Shown here one piece after another: positions 26,644 to 39,192 of a stretch of DNA of 64,000 nucleotides. How positions within the stretch are numbered: position 1 is the stretch's first letter; each line of letters opens with the position of its first letter. Under the pieces are notes generated by a model. It saw nothing but the letters and a program-made list of their open reading frames with translations, was not told the origin of the DNA and ran no database searches. The stretch covers positions 2,661,773-2,725,772 of the forward strand of contig NZ_LFTY01000002.1 in NCBI RefSeq assembly GCF_001078595.1, in the 5' to 3' direction. A program made the position numbers and the translations under genes. Source of the stretch: Candidatus Rhodobacter oscarellae (lineage in GTDB: Bacteria; Pseudomonadota; Alphaproteobacteria; Rhodobacterales; Rhodobacteraceae).

Positions 26644-27033
26644 ATGCCCATTCGCCCCGTAAAGGAGCTGGTCCACGAGGCCAAGCAAGAGATCAAAAGC
26701 CTCAGCGTCGAAGAGGCGCGCGCAGCGCAGGAGGCCGGCACGGCGCTTCTGGTCGACATCCGAGACATCCGCGAGCTGCAGCGCGAGGGCCGCGTGCCCG
26801 GCGCGTTTCACGCCCCGCGCGGTATGCTGGAATTCTGGGTGGACCCCGCCTCGCCCTACCACAAGGAAGCGCTGGCGACGGACAAAACACTGGTGCTGTT
26901 CTGCGCCAGCGCCTGGCGCTCTGCGCTCTCGGCCAAGGCCCTACAGGATATGGGCGCCGAGAATATTGCCGAGATGGAGGGCGGGTTTAAGGCCTGGAGA
27001 GCGTCCGGCGCCGCGGTGGACATGGCAGAGTAA
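26644..27033 (+). CDS. Rhodanese-like domain protein
   Basis: A 129-aa single rhodanese domain, a persulfide-carrying sulfurtransferase. The active-site loop is FCASAWRSAL with the catalytic cysteine, preceded by LLVDIRDIRELQREGRVPGAFHAPRG and followed by GGFKAWRASG, all typical. GGGAGGCTC precedes the ATG. It is probably co-transcribed with the gamma-glutamyltransferase gene upstream, which could mean a link to glutathione or thiol metabolism (inference). It is convergent with hspQ across a four-hairpin module. Confidence 0.88.
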   Translation: MPIRPVKELVHEAKQEIKSLSVEEARAAQEAGTALLVDIRDIRELQREGRVPGAFHAPRGMLEFWVDPASPYHKEALATDKTLVLFCASAWRSALSAKALQDMGAENIAEMEGGFKAWRASGAAVDMAE

Positions 27034-27055
27034 CACCGATCTGCCTTGACCGGCC

Positions 27056-27201
27056 CCGATTTCTTGCAAGAAATCGGCAAAACTCTTGAAAGAGTTTTGG
27101 GCGCTGCGCGCCGAAGCATGACATGATGCCGGGGTGCTTCACCTGAACCTTGCGCACCCAACTTCCTTCCAAGGAAGTTGCAAATCTCTTCAAAGAGATT
27201 T
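27056..27201. repeat. Four-hairpin module 1 (convergent spacer)
   Basis: Four near-perfect palindromes in two pairs. Hairpins 1 and 2 (27056-27077 with 11-bp arms, 27079-27098 with 9-bp arms) are 1 nt apart; hairpins 3 and 4 (27159-27180, 27182-27201) are also 1 nt apart; the pairs are separated by 60 nt. Each is of the form AAAxTCTT-AAGAxTTT or AACTTCCTT-AAGGAAGTT. T runs on both strands make it a candidate bidirectional terminator. The same design recurs at 51409. Confidence 0.8.
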
Positions 27202-27213
27202 GGCCCGACGCGA

Positions 27214-27540
27214 TCAGTTCAGCTGGAAATGCAGCGGGTAGTGCCCGTCCTCGAAATCGCCGAATAGATCCGGCAGGTCGGGGTGGTCCACCGGCTCGCC
27301 AGAGTAATCCGCAACCAGGTTCTGCTCGGAAACATAAGCCACGTAATAGCTGTGATCGTTCTCGGCCAGCAGGTGATAGAACGGCTGCTCTTTGTGCGGG
27401 CGGCTGTCCTCGGGGATCGACTCGTACCACTCATCGGTGTTCGAGAACATTGCGTCCACGTCGAACACTACCCCGCGGAACGGGTGCTTTTTGTGGCGCA
27501 CCACCTGACCCAGGTGGTATTTGGCCCGCGTTTGCAACAT
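27214..27540 (-). CDS. hspQ: Heat shock protein HspQ (YccV family)
   Basis: A 108-aa protein of the HspQ / hemimethylated-DNA-binding family. KYHLGQVVRHKKHPFRGVVFDVD is the conserved N-terminal beta-barrel start; QPFYHLLAEND, YVAYVSEQNLV and HYPLHFQLN follow. In enterobacteria HspQ is a Lon specificity-enhancing factor and an unstable heat-shock protein; the same role is inferred here. The methionine at 27540 (MLQTRAKY) fits the family start better than the longer frame to 27594. Convergent with the rhodanese gene. Confidence 0.9.
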   Translation of the reverse strand: MLQTRAKYHLGQVVRHKKHPFRGVVFDVDAMFSNTDEWYESIPEDSRPHKEQPFYHLLAENDHSYYVAYVSEQNLVADYSGEPVDHPDLPDLFGDFEDGHYPLHFQLN

Positions 27541-27769
27541 ATCTCGTGTCCCCCTGACACACTTTCCTAAACGGTCAGTGCGGCTTTTGTCCATGGATCG
27601 GCGCGAGATTCAAGGGAAACAGTCTGTGAACTTTGCCCTTACAGTCGGCGGAGCTCTGCCCATGCCCCGCTATCACAGTCGCGTGGATTGCGGCCGCGCC
27701 TGCGGAAAAGCCATTCCCTGTCGCCGGGATTTGCGCTACAAGGCGTCAAAACAAAACAACGAGGGGCAG

Positions 27770-28366
27770 ATGAGCAGGATCTTCCTCACCATGGCACTAA
27801 TGGCGGTCCTCGCGGGATGCGGCGGCGGCGGCGGCAACTCCGGCTCGCCGCGCAACCTGGACAATGCGTGCAGCATCCTAAAGCAGAAGCCAAAATACAC
27901 GCGCGCCTTCAAACGCACCGAGCGCCGCTGGGGCGTGCCGGTTCACGTGCAGATGGCCACGATCCACCAGGAATCCAGGTTTGTCAGCAACGCTCGAACG
28001 CCGTTCCGCTTTGCGCTGGGCGTGATCCCGATGGGGCGCCAGTCCTCGGCCTTCGGCTACAGCCAGGCGCTCGACGGCACCTGGGACGAGTACCTAAAGT
28101 CCACGGGCAAGCGCCGCGCCAAGCGCAACGACATCGCCGATGCCACCGATTTCATGGGCTGGTACATGAACCAGACCCGCGACCGCACCGGCGTGGCACT
28201 GACCGACACCCGCAACCAATACCTGGCCTATCACGAGGGCCAGACCGGATATCTGCGCGGCAGCTACAACCGTAAGGCGTGGCTCCTGGCAGTGGCCGAC
28301 AAGGTCGAGGCGCGCGGGCAGATGTACCAAAGCCAGCTGGCACGCTGCCGGGTGCGCGGGCTTTAG
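27770..28366 (+). CDS. Lytic transglycosylase-like (SLT-domain) lipoprotein
   Basis: A 198-aa lipoprotein. LMAVLAGC is a lipobox (cysteine 17), followed by a glycine-rich linker. The domain contains HQESRF, where E is the likely catalytic acid, then SAFGYSQALDGTWDEY, the equivalent of the GLMQ-type motif, and YLAYHEGQTGY. It probably cleaves peptidoglycan glycan strands in the periplasm; some members of this group lack activity. GAGGGGCAG sits before ATG 27770. Convergent with the ubiH-family gene. Confidence 0.82.
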   Translation: MSRIFLTMALMAVLAGCGGGGGNSGSPRNLDNACSILKQKPKYTRAFKRTERRWGVPVHVQMATIHQESRFVSNARTPFRFALGVIPMGRQSSAFGYSQALDGTWDEYLKSTGKRRAKRNDIADATDFMGWYMNQTRDRTGVALTDTRNQYLAYHEGQTGYLRGSYNRKAWLLAVADKVEARGQMYQSQLARCRVRGL

Positions 28367-28396
28367 GGATCGTATTTGGCTGCGGCGGTTTTTGGG

Positions 28397-28660
28397 CTTG
28401 AGCGGACATTAGAGACTTGCCGCCCCGAGCTTGATCCAGGGCCTCCCACTTAAACTGAGCGCAACCCGGGCAGCGGCCGACCTGGAGGTCGCTTGCGCAT
28501 CGGCTCTGTTTTGCGAGCGATCTTCGAGAACGCCAGCGTTCCAATGGGTTGCTACCTTGCAAGAGCGGCCTCCTGGGGGAGGTCGGCCGCTGCCCGAGGC
28601 AATCTCGGGCGGTTGCTCTATGTGAGCCCTGTTGCGTCTGGTGTCGGCAAGCGTTGTCAG
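28397..28660 (-). repeat. Family 2 dispersed repeat, copy R1 (inverted orientation)
   Basis: A ~264-bp repeat. In its own direction it starts near TGACAACGCTTGCCGACACC (minus strand, from 28660), then GGGCAGCGGCCGACCT and, exactly 96 bp on, AGGTCGGCCGCTGCCC (arms at 28580-28595 and 28468-28483 here). It ends with CTAATGTCCGCTCAAGCC. It occupies the spacer between convergent genes and no gene is supported inside it. Other copies are at 48606 and 60303. Confidence 0.85.
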
Positions 28661-28711
28661 AGCTGTGCGCTTGATCTCCAACGTCCGCCTCGAAGGCAAA
28701 CCCGCCCCCGC

Positions 28712-29929
28712 CTACAGAATCTCACCCTGCAAGAGCCGCGGCAGGTCACCCGTAAGACCGGCGGCCTCTCGGATGAACCCGCGCCGCACCCCGGGCAACG
28801 CGTTCACCGCCGCAAGCCCAAGATCGCGCGTCACCCGCAGGCCACCCAGATCATTTGAGAACAGCCGATTAAACCCATCCGTCGCCGCCGCGAGCGCCGC
28901 AACATCAAAGCGGCGCCAAGCCTGATACCGTTCCAGTACATCCGCGCGGCCGATATCCTCGCCCCGCCGCATCGCAAGCGTCAGCACCTCGGCCAGTGCG
29001 GCCACGTCCTTGAGCCCAGCGTTCAGCCCCTGCCCCGCGATGGGGTGCACGCGATGCGCGGCATCGCCGATCAGCGCCACGCGGTCAGCGACAAAGGATT
29101 GCGCCAAGGACAGCCCCAGCGGGTAGGTGAAGCGCGCGCCCGCAAGCTCAATCCCGCCCAGGAAGCCACCAAAGCGCGGGCGCAGCTCGGCCAGGTAACC
29201 CGCGTCATCGAGGGCTTGGATGCGCGCGGCCTCTGCGTCGGTCTCTGTCCACACGATCGAGCAGCGGTCCCCGGTCAGGGGCAGGATCGCCAGCGGGCCG
29301 GCGGGCATAAAGAACTGATGCGCGATGCCGCGATGCGGGTACGCGTGGGCAACCGCTGCAACGAGCGCGGTCTGGCCGTATTCCCAGCCGGTGCGTTTTA
29401 CACCGGCGCGTTGCGCGGTGGCGGACGCGGCGCCGTCGGCGCCTACCAGCATCCGCGCGTGGAGCGCGCGCGCGCCCTCGAGGGACACCTCCACGCCAGC
29501 GGGGCCGGGCATATGCCCGGCGATCCGAGCGCCGCTCACATGCGTCACCCCCGCCCCCGTGAGCGCGTCCAGCAAGGCGCGCCGCAGATGCCGGTCCTCC
29601 ACAAGGAAGCCCATCGGGCCCTCTTCGATCTCGGCGTGGTCGAACTCCAGCACGAAGGGCGAGGGCCCCTCGCCCGCGCGCCCGTCCGAGACCTTAATCT
29701 CTAGGATCGGCTGCGCCTGCGCAGCCAGACCCTCCCACAGGCCCAGCGCGCCTAAGAGCCGCTGCGACGCCAGCGCCAGCGCATAGCTGCGCCCGTCAAA
29801 GCCCGGATCAACGCGCGCCTCGACCGGCAGCGGGTCAACCACGGCCACCTCCAGCCCAGCGCTTGCCAGGGCCAAAGCCAGGGCCGATCCGTTCAGACCG
29901 CCGCCCGCGATGATAACGTCGTAATCCAT
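28712..29929 (-). CDS. UbiH/UbiF/COQ6-family FAD monooxygenase
   Basis: A 405-aa flavoprotein hydroxylase of the ubiquinone-biosynthesis group, expected to hydroxylate the benzoquinol ring using NAD(P)H and oxygen. VIIAGGGLNGSALALALA (residues 5-22) is the FAD GxGxxG motif, a DG-type motif lies in LVGADGA, and ALIGDAAHRVHPIAGQGLN (~283-301) is the family signature. Length is standard. Which ring position is modified cannot be read from the sequence. Divergent from the amidase gene with ~80 bp between. Confidence 0.88.
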   Translation of the reverse strand: MDYDVIIAGGGLNGSALALALASAGLEVAVVDPLPVEARVDPGFDGRSYALALASQRLLGALGLWEGLAAQAQPILEIKVSDGRAGEGPSPFVLEFDHAEIEEGPMGFLVEDRHLRRALLDALTGAGVTHVSGARIAGHMPGPAGVEVSLEGARALHARMLVGADGAASATAQRAGVKRTGWEYGQTALVAAVAHAYPHRGIAHQFFMPAGPLAILPLTGDRCSIVWTETDAEAARIQALDDAGYLAELRPRFGGFLGGIELAGARFTYPLGLSLAQSFVADRVALIGDAAHRVHPIAGQGLNAGLKDVAALAEVLTLAMRRGEDIGRADVLERYQAWRRFDVAALAAATDGFNRLFSNDLGGLRVTRDLGLAAVNALPGVRRGFIREAAGLTGDLPRLLQGEIL

Positions 29930-30010
29930 GCCCCAGATATGGGCGCGCTTGCGGGATTGTCCATGCGCCCCACTGCCGCTACCGTCCGCGGGAACAAACA
30001 GGAGGCGGGT

Positions 30011-31345
30011 ATGACGAACCAGGACTGGCTTTGGGCGAGCATGGGCGATCTAGGGCGGGGCATCGCGACGGGCGAGGTCGATCCGGTGGCGTTGGCAGAG
30101 ACCTACCTGGCGGCCATTGATGCGCATCCCCTTCGGGATCGCGTTTACGCCCGCGTGACCGCGGATCGGGCCCTGGCCGAGGCCGAGGCCGCCGCCGAGC
30201 GTGCCAAGCTGGGGCAGCGCCGCGGGCCGCTGGATGGCGTGCCGATCTCTTGGAAGGACCTGTTTGACACGGCTGGCGTGGCGACCGAGGCGGGCTCGGC
30301 CCTGCTGGAGGGCCGGGTGCCTGACCGCGATGCCCTGGTGCTGCGCGCCGCCACCAAGGCGGGGCTGGTCTGCCTGGGCAAAACGCATATGTCGGAATTG
30401 GCCTTCTCTGGGTTGGGTTATAACCCCGTGACCGAAACGCCGCCTTCCGTGAACGATCCGGACGCGGTGGCGGGCGGCTCCTCCTCTGGCGCGGCGGCCT
30501 CGGTGGCGCAGGGCATGGCCCCCTGCGGGATCGGGTCTGACACCGGCGGGTCCGTGCGGATTCCGTCCGTGTGGAACGATCTGGTAGGGCTCAAGACCAC
30601 TTCCGGGCGGCTCTCGCTGGAGGGTGTGGTGCCGCTTTGCGCGCGCTTTGACACGGTGGGGCCGCTCTGTCGCACGGTCGAGGACGCCGGGCTGATGCTG
30701 GCCGCCATGGAGGGCGGCACGGCGCCGGACCTGCGCGGCGCGACCCTGCGGGGCACGCGCTTCCTTGTCCTAGAAACCATCGCGATGGAAGAGCTCGACG
30801 GCGCCCCCGCCGCCGGTTTCCAAAGCGCGGTCGAACGCATGCAAGCCGCCGGTGCGATCATCGAACGCGGCGCCTTCGAGCCGATCCGCGAGGCCATGGG
30901 CCTGGCCGGGCTGCTCTTCACCGGCGAGGCCTACGGCACCTGGGGCGAGGTCATCGAGGCCGCGCCCGAGAAGATGTATAAGGGCATCCTAGAGCGCTTC
31001 CGCTCTGGGCGCGACCACGGCGCGGACGCGTTCGTTGCGGCCTGGCAGCGGTTGGAGGCGATCCGCGTGGACTGGGCCAAGGCGGTCGCGGGCTATGACG
31101 CCGTGATCCTGCCCACCGCGCCGCGCCTGCCCGCCAATATCGCCCGCATTGAGGCCGATTTCGACTATTTCGTCGAAGAGAACCTGATGGCGCTGCGCAA
31201 CACGCGGATCGGCAACCTGATGGGGCTGGCGGGGCTGACATTGCCCACGGGCGTGCCGTCCACCGGCGCAATGCTGCTGACGCCGCCAATGAGCGAAGAA
31301 CGGCTGCTTCGGCTGGGCGCCGCGGCGGAGGTCGCGCTGGCATAG
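30011..31345 (+). CDS. Amidase signature family protein
   Basis: A 444-aa amidase. The Ser-cisSer-Lys triad is visible: lysine in VPISWKDLFD (~82), the cis-serine region in AGGSSSGAAASVA (~154-166) and the nucleophile region in GSDTGGSVRIPS (~174-185). Related to GatA and other amide hydrolases; absence of gatB/gatC neighbours argues for a free-standing catabolic amidase. CAGGAGGCG before ATG 30011 fixes the start over the longer frame to 29939. Transcription is away from the ubiH-family gene. Confidence 0.88.
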   Translation: MTNQDWLWASMGDLGRGIATGEVDPVALAETYLAAIDAHPLRDRVYARVTADRALAEAEAAAERAKLGQRRGPLDGVPISWKDLFDTAGVATEAGSALLEGRVPDRDALVLRAATKAGLVCLGKTHMSELAFSGLGYNPVTETPPSVNDPDAVAGGSSSGAAASVAQGMAPCGIGSDTGGSVRIPSVWNDLVGLKTTSGRLSLEGVVPLCARFDTVGPLCRTVEDAGLMLAAMEGGTAPDLRGATLRGTRFLVLETIAMEELDGAPAAGFQSAVERMQAAGAIIERGAFEPIREAMGLAGLLFTGEAYGTWGEVIEAAPEKMYKGILERFRSGRDHGADAFVAAWQRLEAIRVDWAKAVAGYDAVILPTAPRLPANIARIEADFDYFVEENLMALRNTRIGNLMGLAGLTLPTGVPSTGAMLLTPPMSEERLLRLGAAAEVALA

Positions 31346-31582
31346 GGGCGCAGTACTGGGTGGGGGCAGAATGACACCCTAAGGATTGGGAGGCAAAAGC
31401 TGAAGGGTTTCCACAACCCTGCGCCGACCTCCCTCGTCCGTAGCGAACCACGCAGGTCCGCGAACGGAAGTTATGTAGCGCAAGGCCGGGCTGAGCTTGA
31501 GGGGCGACGATCATGTTCTGATCTGTACAGCACACAGTTTGTTTCCAATTTTCGGGAAGACCCAAGAAGGTTAATACGCTAA

Positions 31583-32320
31583 ATGCGAAGAATGCCTGTG
31601 AGATTTTTCCAGATTGGTTTCAACAAGTGCGGCACAACCTCACTCTTCAAGTTGTTCGCGAGATCAGGGATTCCGTGTGTTAAGCATACGGGGACAAGGA
31701 ACAGCCTGATTTCTGGTCGGGATCCATATCATTGGAACGTCCAATCCAGAATAAGGAAAAACTTTAGTCATAACAAAAAGCCCCTAGCAGGGCTGAGCAA
31801 GAGTCTTGCCTTCTTTGATATGGAATTCACGAGCGACGATGACGAGATCGAGAATTTCAAAAGCTTCAGAGAACTTTACGCAGCCTACCCCGATGCAAAA
31901 TTCATGCTAAACGTAAGAAACAAATGGGATTGGATACGAAGCCGAGCAGGGCATGCCAATGGTGATTATCTGCTGCGTGCTGCGAAACGTCATGATCGTG
32001 CAGGCTTTGAAATTCTCCACGCATGGCAGCATGACTACGAAGCCCACAATTCATCTGTTCGAGAGTTTTTTTCCGATAAGAAAGAGTGCTTTCTTGAATT
32101 CAACATCGACGCTGATCCAATCGAAAAGCTGATCGACTTCGCAGCACCTGACTTCATCCTTGAGAAGCGATTTTGGATGAACCTCAACTCTAGACGAGAC
32201 TCGCGGATTCAAATAGCGGACAAAGTGTTTGAGGGGCTATTTCGGCCACCTCTTTCTTTACCTTCACCCCACGCGGGGCAATCTGTGGTGGCTTTCCCCA
32301 CCAGACTGGCGGCAACCTGA
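31583..32320 (+). CDS. Sulfotransferase family protein (AT-rich, probably acquired)
   Basis: A 245-aa sulfotransferase. FFQIGFNKCGTTSLFKLF (residues 8-25) is a clear 5'-phosphosulfate loop; MLNVRNKWDWIRSR (~108-121) is the 3'-phosphate-binding region. The gene is plainly AT-richer than the amidase and aminotransferase genes around it. The last ~25 residues switch to GC-rich, low-similarity sequence, as if the original stop was lost and reading runs into native DNA. The spacer after it (32321-32591) shows no gene. AAGAAGG lies upstream of the ATG. Confidence 0.75.
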   Translation: MRRMPVRFFQIGFNKCGTTSLFKLFARSGIPCVKHTGTRNSLISGRDPYHWNVQSRIRKNFSHNKKPLAGLSKSLAFFDMEFTSDDDEIENFKSFRELYAAYPDAKFMLNVRNKWDWIRSRAGHANGDYLLRAAKRHDRAGFEILHAWQHDYEAHNSSVREFFSDKKECFLEFNIDADPIEKLIDFAAPDFILEKRFWMNLNSRRDSRIQIADKVFEGLFRPPLSLPSPHAGQSVVAFPTRLAAT

Positions 32321-32591
32321 AGGAAATAACTCCGACAAGCCCTGTTCTGTTGAATTCCAGACAGGGTCCACGGCCCAGACCGCGCCTTCGATATCCCCCA
32401 AATCGCGAACGCCCCTTATGGAGTCATCCTGCGCCCGGCCAGAACGGGCCCAATAGGGCCTAAAAGTCACAATAGGCCGCCGCAAGGTGCGATTTTTGCA
32501 GGGATTTCCTGGACCGAGGCCGCCAGGGCCGCTATCGTTGCAGCGAACGGGGCGAGAATGATCCCGACACTGAGGCAGATATAGCAGACCC

Positions 32592-33779
32592 ATGACGTTT
32601 CCAGAGCGGTTTTCGGACCTGCCAGAATACGCGTTCCCGCGCCTGCGCGCGCTATTGGACGGCCACGCCCCGGGCGGCCCGGTCGTGTCCATGTCCATTG
32701 GCGAGCCAAAACATGCGTTCCCAGAATGGGTGCCGCAGATCATCGCCGAGAACGCCTCTGAATTTGGCAAATACCCCCCCAACGAGGGCTCGCCTGAGCT
32801 TTTGAACGCAATCGCCGGTTGGATTTCGCGCCGCTACGGCGTCGATCTGGCCCTGGACCAGCAGGTCATGGCGCTCAACGGCACGCGCGAGGGGCTGTTC
32901 AACGCCTGCCTCGCGCTCTGCCCAGAGAAGACGGCGGCGGGGCAGCGCCCGGCGATCCTCATTCCGAACCCCTTCTACCAGGTCTACGCGGTGGCGGCCC
33001 TGGCGGTGGGGGCCGAGCCGGTCTATCTGCCCGCGCTGGCCGAGACCGGCTTTCTGCCGGATTTCGCATCGCTTGATCCCGCGCTTCTGGACCGCACCGA
33101 GATCGCCTATATCTGCACACCCTCCAACCCGCAGGGCGCCGTGGCCTCGCGCGACTACCTCGCGCAGCTCTTTGCGCTGGCCGAGCGGCATGACTTTAAG
33201 GTCTTCGCCGACGAGTGTTACTCGGAGCTCTACGCCGGCAACACCGCCCCCGTGGGCGCGCTGCAGGTCGCCAAGGACATGGGCATCTCGCCCGAGCGCG
33301 TGCTGCTGTTCAACTCGTTGTCCAAGCGCTCTAGCCTTGCGGGGCTGCGCTCTGGCTTCGTGGCGGGCGGGCCGGACTGCATCGCGCGCATCAAGCAGCT
33401 GCGCACCTATGCCGGCGCGCCCTTGCCGCTGCCGCTGCAGCGCGTGGCCCAGCAGGTCTGGGGCGACGAGGCCCATGTCGCGCATAATCGCGCGCTCTAT
33501 CAGGACAAGTACCAGCTGGCCGACGAGATCTTCGCAGGCGTGCCCGGGTTCCAGCCGGTGCGCGCGGGCTTCTTTCTGTGGCTGCCCGTCGAGGATGCCG
33601 AGGCCGCGACGCTCAAGATCTGGCGCGAGACCGGCGTGCGCGTGCTGCCGGGGCCCTATCTGGGGCGCGAGGTGGACGGGCGGAACCCCGGCGACGGGTA
33701 TATTCGGGCGGCGCTGGTCGCCCCAAGGGACGAACTGGCGGGCGGGCTGAAGGCCCTGCGCGCCTGCATTTACGGGTAA
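32592..33779 (+). CDS. Class I/II aminotransferase, possibly DapC-like
   Basis: A 395-aa PLP-dependent fold-type I aminotransferase. The PLP lysine is in NSLSKRSSLAGLRSGF (K near 245), with CTPSNPQGAV, VFADECYSELY and VLPGPYLGRE present. In Rhodobacteraceae this type next to ftsK resembles succinyldiaminopimelate aminotransferase (DapC), which would place it in lysine and peptidoglycan precursor synthesis; that assignment is inference. It ends 12 bp before ftsK and is probably co-transcribed. Confidence 0.82.
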   Translation: MTFPERFSDLPEYAFPRLRALLDGHAPGGPVVSMSIGEPKHAFPEWVPQIIAENASEFGKYPPNEGSPELLNAIAGWISRRYGVDLALDQQVMALNGTREGLFNACLALCPEKTAAGQRPAILIPNPFYQVYAVAALAVGAEPVYLPALAETGFLPDFASLDPALLDRTEIAYICTPSNPQGAVASRDYLAQLFALAERHDFKVFADECYSELYAGNTAPVGALQVAKDMGISPERVLLFNSLSKRSSLAGLRSGFVAGGPDCIARIKQLRTYAGAPLPLPLQRVAQQVWGDEAHVAHNRALYQDKYQLADEIFAGVPGFQPVRAGFFLWLPVEDAEAATLKIWRETGVRVLPGPYLGREVDGRNPGDGYIRAALVAPRDELAGGLKALRACIYG

Positions 33780-33791
33780 GGATAAGATAGC

Positions 33792-36674
<2,883 letters not shown>

Positions 36675-36757
36675 CAACTTTGGCTTTGGCCGAGGATGGC
36701 GTTAGGTAAAGCTGCCCCAATCCAAAGCCCAGCGGCGCGTCCTTGGCTCATGCAGCT

Positions 36758-37903
36758 TCACGGCAGCGCCAGCGCGCCCGTCCGCAGCAGCGCGGCAATC
36801 TCTTCGGGCGACATACCGGCCTGCGCCAGCACGGCCTGCCCGTCGGCGCCGGGCTCGGGCGGGGCGCCTGGCTTTGGGGTCTTTGATCCAGCGAAGCGCG
36901 GCGCGGGCATCGGCTCGGACTGCCCACCGTTCGCGAACACGCCCCGCGCGACGTTATGCGGGTGCTGCGCGGCTTCCTCTAGGTCCAGCACCGGGGCAAA
37001 GCAGGCATCCGTGCCCTCCAGCAGCGCCACCCAATGCGCCTGCGGTCCTTGGGCGAACGCACCTGCCAGGCGCGCCCGGATCACCGGCCAGTTGCCCCGG
37101 TCATGGCGGTCGCCCAGTTCCGCCTCGGGGATCTCCAAAAGCTGCAGCAGCCGCGCCCAGAACTGCGGCTCTAACGCGCCCACGGTCACCCACTTGCCAT
37201 CCGCGCAGGAATAGACCCCGTACCAGGGCGCGCCGCCATCCAACAGGTTCGCGCCGCGCTGGTCCTGCCAGCCACCACCCGCGCGCCAGCCATAGATCAT
37301 GGCCATCAGCGAGGCGGTGCCGTCGCAGATCGCGGCGTCGATCACGTCGCCCTGCCCTGTGCGTGCGGCCTTCAGCAGCCCCGCCGCCATGCCGAAGGCC
37401 AGGTACATGCCGCCGCCGCCGAAATCGCCCAGCAGGTTCAGCGGGAAGACCGGGGCGCGGTCCGGCTCTCCCATCGCCCAAAGCGCGCCGCTTAGCGCGA
37501 TGTAGTTCAGGTCGTGCCCCGCGGCATGCGCCAGCGGCCCCTCCTGGCCCCAGCCGGTCATGCGCCCGTAGACCAGGCGCGGGTTGCGTGCCATGCAGGG
37601 CGCGGGCCCAAGCCCCAGCCGCTCCATCACGCCGGGCCGGAACCCCTCTATCAGCCCGTCCGCCCCGGTAAGCAGCGCAAGCGCGGCCTCCACTGCCGCG
37701 GGCTGCTTGAGGTCCAGCATCACCGAGCGCCGCCCCCGCGCCAGGAAATCCGTGGGCGCCGCTTTGGTGCCGGGGCGGTCGATGCGGATCACCTCAGCGC
37801 CCATATCCGCCAGCATCATGCCCGCGAAGGGGCCAGGCCCCAGGCCCGCGAATTCGATGATCCTGATCCCCGCCAGGGGCGCGCTTTTGTCCTCGCCCAA
37901 CAT
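36758..37903 (-). CDS. CaiB/BaiF CoA-transferase family; alpha-methylacyl-CoA racemase-like
   Basis: A 381-aa class III CoA-transferase-fold protein. Residues known in alpha-methylacyl-CoA racemase have counterparts: histidine in [13 protein letters not shown], aspartate in [11 protein letters not shown] and glutamate in GALEPQFW. This favours a racemase over formyl-CoA-type transferases. The start at 37903 is preferred because GAGGCGGAA directly precedes it; a start at 37924 adds seven residues. It is convergent with ftsK (83-bp gap) and divergent from the potA-like gene. Confidence 0.82.
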   Translation of the reverse strand: MLGEDKSAPLAGIRIIEFAGLGPGPFAGMMLADMGAEVIRIDRPGTKAAPTDFLARGRRSVMLDLKQPAAVEAALALLTGADGLIEGFRPGVMERLGLGPAPCMARNPRLVYGRMTGWGQEGPLAHAAGHDLNYIALSGALWAMGEPDRAPVFPLNLLGDFGGGGMYLAFGMAAGLLKAARTGQGDVIDAAICDGTASLMAMIYGWRAGGGWQDQRGANLLDGGAPWYGVYSCADGKWVTVGALEPQFWARLLQLLEIPEAELGDRHDRGNWPVIRARLAGAFAQGPQAHWVALLEGTDACFAPVLDLEEAAQHPHNVARGVFANGGQSEPMPAPRFAGSKTPKPGAPPEPGADGQAVLAQAGMSPEEIAALLRTGALALP

Positions 37904-38044
37904 TTCCGCCTCTTTTCTGCCCATTCAAGGCAAGGCTAAGCGAGAGTTTGCGAAATTGTCAGCCGCAAAAGATTGTTTTGTCGCGAAATTTGTGGCGAAG
38001 TCGCAGCCGGGGCGAAGGCAGGGGACGGCAGGGACAGCACGCGC

Positions 38045-39115
38045 ATGATCGAGATCGAGAGAATAACCAAGACCTTCGGACAGGGGGCCGCGGCTTTCAC
38101 CGCGCTGCACGAGGTGAGCCTAGAGATCGCCGAGAACGAGTTCTTTACCCTGCTGGGGCCGTCGGGCTGCGGCAAGACCACGCTCTTGCGCCTGATCGCG
38201 GGATTCGAGGCCCCTTCTGGCGGCACGCTAAAGCTGAACGGCGCCGACATTGCGCATCTGCCCCCCAACAAGCGCCCGGTGAACACGGTGTTCCAAAGCT
38301 ACGCGCTTTTTCCGCATATGACCGTGGCCGAGAATATCGGCTTTGGCCTGGAGATGCAGGGCAAGCCGCGCGCCGAGGTCGCCGCTGCGGTGGACGAGAT
38401 GCTGGCGCTGGTCAAGATGGAGCCGATGCGCGACCGGCGCACCTCTGAGATCTCCGGCGGGCAGCAGCAGCGCGTCGCCCTGGCGCGCGCGCTCGCGCCG
38501 CATCCCAAGGTGCTCTTGCTGGACGAGCCGCTCTCGGCGCTGGACCTCAAGCTGCGCAAAGAGATGCAAATCGAGCTCAAGCGCCTGCAGGGCGAGACCG
38601 GCATTACCTTCATCTTCGTCACCCACGACCAGGAGGAGGCGCTGACCATGTCCGACCGGATCGCGGTGATGAGCGAGGGCCGCATCCACCAGATCGGCGG
38701 CCCGCGCGAGATCTACGACCGGCCAGAGACGCGCTTTGTGGCAGGCTTCATCGGCGACAGCAATTTCTTGGACGTGACGGTCACGGCGGAGGGCGACAGC
38801 GGGGCCATGGCGCGCCTGCCCTGCGGCCATGCGGTGGCCTTGCCAGAGGGCGCGACGATGGGGCGGTCAACCCTGCTGGTGCGGCCCGAGCATCTTGGGA
38901 TCGCGGCGCCTCAGGGCAACGAAACTGAGCTTTTGGGCCAGATCGAGAACCTCGTCTATCTTGGCACCGACACGCATTTCCATCTGCGCTTGGCGCAGGG
39001 GCCGACGCTGGTTGCCCGGCGCCAGAACGACCCGGCAGAGCAGGCGCGCTTCGCGGTTGGCGATCAGGTGGCCGTCGAAATCGACGGCCGCGCGGTGCAG
39101 CAGATCGGCGAGTAG
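38045..39115 (+). CDS. ABC transporter ATPase, PotA-like (spermidine/putrescine type)
   Basis: A 356-aa ATPase of the CUT1/PotA group. [19 protein letters not shown] is Walker [16 protein letters not shown] the ABC signature, [12 protein letters not shown] Walker B and [14 protein letters not shown] the switch histidine. A TOBE regulatory domain follows from ~270 (LLVRPEHL). Neither permease nor binding-protein genes lie next to it, so its transporter must be encoded elsewhere or the ATPase is orphaned. Polyamine specificity is inferred from similarity only. ATG 38045 is the family-consistent start. Confidence 0.85.
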   Translation: MIEIERITKTFGQGAAAFTALHEVSLEIAENEFFTLLGPSGCGKTTLLRLIAGFEAPSGGTLKLNGADIAHLPPNKRPVNTVFQSYALFPHMTVAENIGFGLEMQGKPRAEVAAAVDEMLALVKMEPMRDRRTSEISGGQQQRVALARALAPHPKVLLLDEPLSALDLKLRKEMQIELKRLQGETGITFIFVTHDQEEALTMSDRIAVMSEGRIHQIGGPREIYDRPETRFVAGFIGDSNFLDVTVTAEGDSGAMARLPCGHAVALPEGATMGRSTLLVRPEHLGIAAPQGNETELLGQIENLVYLGTDTHFHLRLAQGPTLVARRQNDPAEQARFAVGDQVAVEIDGRAVQQIGE

Positions 39116-39192
39116 ACCGGCGATGCGCAATTCTTCGCGATCTCTGGGCGGCCCTGGGTGCAATCCCGCGCAAGGGCGCTTAGATTGCCCCT

